A stretch of 10,310 bases of DNA, taken from contig CANQJX010000045.1 in the NCBI GenBank assembly GCA_947624335.1, positions 1 through 10,310 of the forward strand. The letters are read 5' to 3'. Both the position numbers and the translations under genes were made by a program. This document shows positions 6,284 to 10,310 of this stretch, one piece after another. Origin of the DNA: an uncultured Marvinbryantia sp. (GTDB lineage Bacteria > Bacillota > Clostridia > Lachnospirales > Lachnospiraceae). The notes beneath the pieces are model-generated. The model saw nothing but the letters and a program-made list of their open reading frames with translations. It did not search any database and was not told the DNA's origin. Position 1 is the stretch's first letter. Each line of letters begins with the position of its first letter.

Positions 6284-6787
6284 ATGACGGTTTACCTCGA
6301 AAAAGAATGCGATACGGAATTTCCGTTTGACTGCGAAAAAATTGCGGCGTCGGTAACGGAAGCGGTTCTGGATGAAACCGGCTGCCCGTATGAGGCGCAG
6401 GTTTCCGTTATCCTTACAGACGATCCGGGAATACGCAGGATCAACCGGGAACAGCGCGGGATTGACGCGGCGACCGATGTACTGTCTTTTCCGATGACGG
6501 TTTACCGCAAAGCCGGTGATTTTGCGTTTCTGGAAAATGAGCAGACCGGCTGTTTCCATCCGGACAGCGGAGAACTGATGCTGGGCGATATTGTGCTGAG
6601 CGCGGACCGCGTGTATGCGCAGGCGCACGAATACGGGCATTCCGTTCTGCGAGAATATGCCTTTCTGATCGCCCACAGCGTTCTGCATTTGATCGGCTAC
6701 GACCATATGACGCCCAGGGAGGCGCACACGATGGAGCACAAACAGGAAAAGGTCCTGGAGGGACTGAAGATTACCAGAGAATCATAA
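6284..6787 (+). CDS. ybeY: Endoribonuclease YbeY (rRNA maturation factor)
   Basis: The 167-residue metalloprotein carries the diagnostic zinc-binding motif H-x3-H-x5-H (H131, H135, H141, in AHSVLHLIGYDHM). It also has the conserved TDVLSFP (64-70) and LGDIVLS (100-106). YbeY is a single-strand-specific endoribonuclease involved in 16S rRNA 3'-end maturation and late 70S quality control. I use the ATG at 6284, because GGAGG (6271-6275) sits eight bases before it and the protein then begins MTVYLEKE as family members do. The frame is open further upstream, but that overlaps phoH. The ribosome site lies within the last phoH codons, so the two are tightly coupled. An insertion of about 15 residues (77-92, around ENEQTGCFHP) between the conserved blocks is common in clostridial homologues. 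Confidence 0.96.
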   Translation: MTVYLEKECDTEFPFDCEKIAASVTEAVLDETGCPYEAQVSVILTDDPGIRRINREQRGIDAATDVLSFPMTVYRKAGDFAFLENEQTGCFHPDSGELMLGDIVLSADRVYAQAHEYGHSVLREYAFLIAHSVLHLIGYDHMTPREAHTMEHKQEKVLEGLKITRES

Positions 6788-6820
6788 GCATTTATGATAA
6801 AATAAGGAGGAGAGTATAAC

Positions 6821-7990
6821 ATGAAAAAGAGAATCGTATCAGCAACCCTTTGTCTTGTACTGGCAGCGTCCGCCGTTACAGGCGTTTCCGCGACGAGCCT
6901 TGTGGGCGTCGGGGATAACACGGTCTCCGAAGGAAACGCAGGCGCTTCGGAAGAAGCCGTTGTGTCGGGGGACGACGTTTCCGCAGACGCGCAGGCGTCC
7001 GAGCCGGCCGCGGCCGACAACAGCCAGGACAGCGCGCCGGATGGACAGGCGTACAGTTATTTGAGCGGTCTGCCGGTAGACGCGAGCGTGCGCGACACGC
7101 GCCCGATGAGCGTTATGATCGATAATGTGAGCGCGGCGACGCCGCAGTCCGGTATCGGCAGCGCATGGGTGATTTATGAAGCGCCCGCACAGTACGACTA
7201 TAACCGTCTGCTCGCGTTCTTTGAAGACTACGCGGATGTGGACCGCATCGGGCCGGTAAGAAGCTGCCGTCCCTGCTTTATCGACTTTGCAACGGAGTTT
7301 GACGCGATTTACGCACATTACGGACAGGTTGTTTATGCGTTTGATACGCTTAATACAGACATCGTAGACAATATCAGCGGCCTGCAGTATCAGGATGCTG
7401 CGGGAGAACTGCTGGGGTATGCCGGCGAAGATATTTACTACCGCGATGAATCGCGCGCCGCGCCCCATAATGTTTATACCAACTACGACATGCTTCAGCT
7501 TGGGATCGAGCGCAATGAATACCGCACGCAGATCGCGGATGATTACAGCGGGCATTTCCTGTTCGCGCCGGACGGCGAGCGCGTTACCTACACGGATGGC
7601 ACGGCGGATTATATCCGGCCGGATCTTTATGATAACCAGCCCTATTTTGAGTATGACGCGCAGACCGGGAAGTACAACCGCTTTCAGTTCGGCGGACCGC
7701 ATATTGATGATCTGACGGGCGAACAGCTTGCCTTTGACAATGTGATCATCCAGTACTGCGAGTTTACGGCGGCGGACGACAACGGCTACTGGTTTACCGA
7801 TATGGTATCCGGGGGAGACGCCATCTTATTTACAAACGGAACTTATCAAAACGCGCATTGGGAAAAAGAATCGGAATGGGGACCCGCAAAATATTACGAT
7901 GCGTCCGGCAACCAGATTGCAATTAATCAGGGCAAAACCTTCGTCTGTGTTGTACAGAATTCAGTAAAAGACGATCTGGAGATTCGATAA
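6821..7990 (+). CDS. Exported DUF3048-domain protein (YerB-like)
   Basis: This 389-residue protein has a signal peptide: a basic start (MKKR), a hydrophobic core (about 5-19) and a likely signal peptidase I site after VSA (22-24). An acidic, Ala/Ser/Asp-rich low-complexity linker (about 30-76) follows. The DUF3048 body starts near residue 80, with RPMSVMIDN (94-102), YNRLLAFFEDY (127-137), RIGPVRSCRPCF (142-153) and YAHYGQ (164-169). A C-terminal DUF3048 subdomain carries the NVIIQYCEF and WFTDMVSGG segments. Bacillus YerB is a lipoprotein; here no cysteine follows the signal, so it should be secreted or surface-retained by other means. The function of the family is unknown. AAGGAGG (6804-6810) sits ten bases before the ATG. 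It lies 33 bases after ybeY and 18 before a flippase gene, hinting at a cell-envelope role. Confidence 0.9.
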   Translation: MKKRIVSATLCLVLAASAVTGVSATSLVGVGDNTVSEGNAGASEEAVVSGDDVSADAQASEPAAADNSQDSAPDGQAYSYLSGLPVDASVRDTRPMSVMIDNVSAATPQSGIGSAWVIYEAPAQYDYNRLLAFFEDYADVDRIGPVRSCRPCFIDFATEFDAIYAHYGQVVYAFDTLNTDIVDNISGLQYQDAAGELLGYAGEDIYYRDESRAAPHNVYTNYDMLQLGIERNEYRTQIADDYSGHFLFAPDGERVTYTDGTADYIRPDLYDNQPYFEYDAQTGKYNRFQFGGPHIDDLTGEQLAFDNVIIQYCEFTAADDNGYWFTDMVSGGDAILFTNGTYQNAHWEKESEWGPAKYYDASGNQIAINQGKTFVCVVQNSVKDDLEIR

Positions 7991-8008
7991 GATTCGTCGG
8001 GAAGAGGA

Positions 8009-9679
8009 ATGCAATTGGGAAACAAGAAGAGTAAGTCTGACTTTTTAGTACAGGGTACGATCCTTGCAGGGGCTTCGGTCCTTGCAAGGTTTATCGGTAT
8101 GATTTACCGCATACCGCTGACAAGAATACTGGGTGACGAGGGCGTCGCTTATTACAGCACGGCAAACGAAATCTATATGATTTTATTGCTGATTTCCACA
8201 AACAGCCTTCCGCTTGCGATTTCTAAAATGATGTCGGAAAAGCTGCAGCTGGGCGAAGCCAAAAATGCGCAGAAGATTTTTGTCTGCTCTATGAAATTTG
8301 CGCTTATCTGCGGCGGCATTGTATCCGTATTTACGTTTTTGTTCGCCGGCGTGCTGGCGGGCGGCATTATGAAAGTGGACAACGCGGCGAACGCTTTGCG
8401 GGTGCTTGCGCCGGCAATTTTTCTCTTTGCGGTCGCGGGTGTGTTCCGCGGGTTCTTTCAGGGCATGGGCAATATGATTCCCACCGCGGCGTCGCAGGTG
8501 ATTGAACAGATTATCAACGCGATTGTCACAATCGGGGGCGCCGCGATTATGTTCGGCTACGGCGCTTCCATCGCGGGCGAGAACAGTTCGCTGGCTCCCA
8601 CCATGGGGGCGACCGGGGCGATGTTCGGAAAGATCGCCAGCATACTGGTCGCGCTTGTTTTTCTGATTGTCATTTACCTCTCGTTTCAAAAAACGTTTAA
8701 GAAGCTGGTAAAGCAGGACAGTACAAAGAAGCTGGATTCCGACAGGCTGATTTACACGACCATTGTGATCACGATTATACCGGTTATTTTCAGTACGCTG
8801 ATCTACAACATCAGCCCGACTCTGGACCAGGGAATTTTTAACCATATTTTGTCCGCGCAGGGCTATACGAGCGAGCAGTACAATACCATATACGGCATTT
8901 ATCTGGGTAAGTTCCGCGTGCTGATGAACGTGCCGCTTTCTCTTGCGTCCTGTCTGGCGCCTTCGGTAGTGCCGACGCTTTCGGCGGCGATTGCAGCCGG
9001 AAATCTGAAGGACGCCCGCTTAAAAGTGCGCTCAACCATGCGCTATACCATGATTCTTACAATCCCGTGCGCGGTCGGCATGGCGGCGCTGGCGCATCCG
9101 ATCATGTGGCTGGTGATGAACGACCGATACAGCCTCTCCGCAGGCATTATGCAGGCGGGCGCGCTGATGATCGTACTGTTTGCCATTTCAACGCTTTCGA
9201 CGGCGGTGCTGCAGGGAATCGGACATATGCGCGAGCCGCTGGTCAATTCCGCGATCGCTCTGGTCATCCATGTGATCGTGCTTTTAATTTTCTTAAGGCA
9301 TATGCGCCTGAACATTTACGGGGTGGTCTACGCCAATACGCTGTTCGCGTTTCTGATCTGCCTTTTGAACGGGCTTACGATCCGGCGCTATCTGCGCTAC
9401 CGTCAGGAACTGCGAAAAACCTTCCTCATTCCGCTGATTTCGGCGGCGGTAATGGGCGTTGCGGCGTATCTGGTGTATTTTGTGATCAATAAGCTGATGA
9501 CGATTCTGTTCATCGACGAGGCGTCCAACGCCGTAGCGGTGCTGCTTGCGGTTTTAACCGGAGTGCTGGTATATGTGTTCTTCCTGATCAAACTGAAAGG
9601 CATTCGGGAAAGCGAAATCGCAGATTTGCCAAAAGGCGCGTTCTTTGTGCGCCTTCTTCACAAGATCAGATTTCTTTGA
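8009..9679 (+). CDS. SpoVB/MurJ-like polysaccharide or lipid II flippase
   Basis: This 556-residue integral membrane protein of the MOP/MATE-like superfamily has about 14 hydrophobic segments. Examples are roughly 13-32, 52-72, 92-120, 208-226, 249-268, 345-368, 412-430, 471-492 and 506-527. The N-terminal FLVQGTILAGASVLARFIGMIYRIPLTRILGDEG and SLPLAISKMMSEK patterns are typical of the Firmicute SpoVB/YtgP group, which includes MurJ-type lipid II flippases; the exact substrate is not decidable here. The start is debatable. ATG at 8009 sits directly against the purine-rich GAAGAGG (8001-8007), whereas in-frame TTG at 8015 has near-ideal spacing and begins MGNKKSKSDF. It lies 18 bases after the DUF3048 gene and 30 before proB, so it is likely co-transcribed with both. 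Confidence 0.92.
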   Translation: MQLGNKKSKSDFLVQGTILAGASVLARFIGMIYRIPLTRILGDEGVAYYSTANEIYMILLLISTNSLPLAISKMMSEKLQLGEAKNAQKIFVCSMKFALICGGIVSVFTFLFAGVLAGGIMKVDNAANALRVLAPAIFLFAVAGVFRGFFQGMGNMIPTAASQVIEQIINAIVTIGGAAIMFGYGASIAGENSSLAPTMGATGAMFGKIASILVALVFLIVIYLSFQKTFKKLVKQDSTKKLDSDRLIYTTIVITIIPVIFSTLIYNISPTLDQGIFNHILSAQGYTSEQYNTIYGIYLGKFRVLMNVPLSLASCLAPSVVPTLSAAIAAGNLKDARLKVRSTMRYTMILTIPCAVGMAALAHPIMWLVMNDRYSLSAGIMQAGALMIVLFAISTLSTAVLQGIGHMREPLVNSAIALVIHVIVLLIFLRHMRLNIYGVVYANTLFAFLICLLNGLTIRRYLRYRQELRKTFLIPLISAAVMGVAAYLVYFVINKLMTILFIDEASNAVAVLLAVLTGVLVYVFFLIKLKGIRESEIADLPKGAFFVRLLHKIRFL

Positions 9680-9709
9680 CAGAATACCGTGACGGGCAGG
9701 TAAGGGAAA

Positions 9710-10310
9710 TTGGATAAGTTAAAGTTCAGAGAACGCTTAAAGGAGAAAAAACGAATTGTTATCAAGATCGGTTCTTCGTCGCTGACGCACGGCACCGGGG
9801 CGCTTAACTTGACAAAACTGGAAATTTTGGTGCGTGAGGTCAGCGATCTGCGCAATATGGGAAAAGAAGTGATTCTGGTCTCTTCGGGAGCAATTGCGGT
9901 CGGAAGCAGCGCGGCGGGAATCCAGGGGAAACCGCAGGAGCTGGAAACAAAGCAGGCGTGCGCGGCAATCGGGCAGGCAAAGCTGATGATGATTTATCAG
10001 AAACTGTTTGCCGAATACGGACAGATGGCGGCGCAGATTCTGATTACCAAAAATACGATTACCAATCCGGTCAGCAGGCAAAACGCGTACAACACGTTTC
10101 GGGAACTGCTGAAACTGGGCGCGATTCCCATTGTCAATGAGAATGATACCGTATCTACCTATGAGATCCAGTTTGGCGACAATGATACGCTGTCGGCGCT
10201 GGTGGCGTCGCTTTTGGAGGCGGATCTTCTGATCCTTCTCTCCGATATCGACGGGCTATTTACAGACGACCCGTATCAAAATCCGAAGGCGGAGTTCATC
10301 GATCTGGTGG
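9710..10310 (+). CDS. proB: Glutamate 5-kinase, 5' portion (cut by window end)
   Basis: The first 200 codons of the gene are visible. The product phosphorylates L-glutamate with ATP to gamma-glutamyl phosphate, the first committed step of proline synthesis. Amino-acid-kinase motifs are clear: RIVIKIGSSSLT (15-26, phosphate binding), VSSGAIAVG (57-65), KQACAAIGQ (81-89), VNENDTV (142-148), FGDNDTLSA (155-163) and LLSDIDGLFTDDP (176-188). The start must be TTG at 9710. An in-frame stop (TAA, 9701-9703) lies just upstream, and the next in-frame ATG (residue 50) would delete the ATP site. TAAGGG (9701-9706) serves as a rather close ribosome site. It follows the flippase by 30 bases with no terminator, an unusual partner for a proline gene. 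Any C-terminal PUA domain and a following proA lie outside the window. Confidence 0.95.
   Translation, partial: MDKLKFRERLKEKKRIVIKIGSSSLTHGTGALNLTKLEILVREVSDLRNMGKEVILVSSGAIAVGSSAAGIQGKPQELETKQACAAIGQAKLMMIYQKLFAEYGQMAAQILITKNTITNPVSRQNAYNTFRELLKLGAIPIVNENDTVSTYEIQFGDNDTLSALVASLLEADLLILLSDIDGLFTDDPYQNPKAEFIDLV

Noticed and set aside
6783..6796. Small inverted repeat CATAA/TTATG after ybeY
   Set aside because: Only five AT-rich pairs and no T tract; too weak for a terminator or operator claim.
6771..6798. Promoter-like TTACCA-16-TATGAT just before the DUF3048 gene
   Set aside because: The implied transcription start would fall at or inside the ribosome binding site (6804-6810), leaving a truncated leader; read-through from ybeY is simpler.
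4403..9492. Other long minus-strand open frames (for example 4403-5110, 5377-5991, 6839-7702, 8183-8845) and a plus-strand frame at 9067-9492
   Set aside because: All lie within confidently identified genes in another frame, have atypical composition and show no domain or ribosome site; they are shadows of the real genes.
1..10310. Search for a defence island, mobile element, CRISPR array, toxin-antitoxin pair or biosynthetic cluster
   Set aside because: Every gene over 300 bases has a recognisable conserved family, all gaps are under about 135 bases, and no transposase, repeat array or integrase signature is present.

Overview
The window reads as chromosomal DNA from a spore-forming, anaerobic Firmicute, most likely Lachnospiraceae-like. 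The evidence is the sporulation pair yqfC-yqfD beside phoH-ybeY, a clostridial-type NfnAB electron-bifurcating enzyme, strong purine-rich Shine-Dalgarno (SD) sites, frequent ATGA-type overlaps, non-AUG start codons and a moderately GC-rich composition. The genus is not resolved. All eleven genes lie on the + strand. I see no tRNA, rRNA, insertion sequence, CRISPR array, phage gene or attachment site.

Region 1 (1-1640): the 3' end of nfnA and the complete nfnB, overlapping by one base, closed by a convincing Rho-independent terminator. Region 2 (1693-3718): a compact set of a Dabb-fold protein, rlmH, a HAD phosphatase and a cysteine-rich DUF2284 protein. Region 3 (about 3714-6787): yqfC, yqfD, phoH and ybeY, nearly all touching or overlapping. 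The first two are sporulation genes; the last two are housekeeping RNA-metabolism genes. An AT-rich patch at the 3' end of yqfD looks like an internal promoter that could free phoH-ybeY from sporulation control. Region 4 (6821-10310): an exported DUF3048 protein, a multi-pass SpoVB/MurJ-like flippase and the start of proB (TTG start, cut by the window edge), with gaps of only 18-33 bases. These may be read through from the ybeY transcript.

This is mostly ordinary core genome, and I found no undescribed multi-gene system. The points worth a second look are the probable internal promoter with its perfect 14-bp palindrome, several start codons that appear to be TTG or even CTG, the missing pgpH gene between phoH and ybeY, and the 14-cysteine DUF2284 protein of unknown function.
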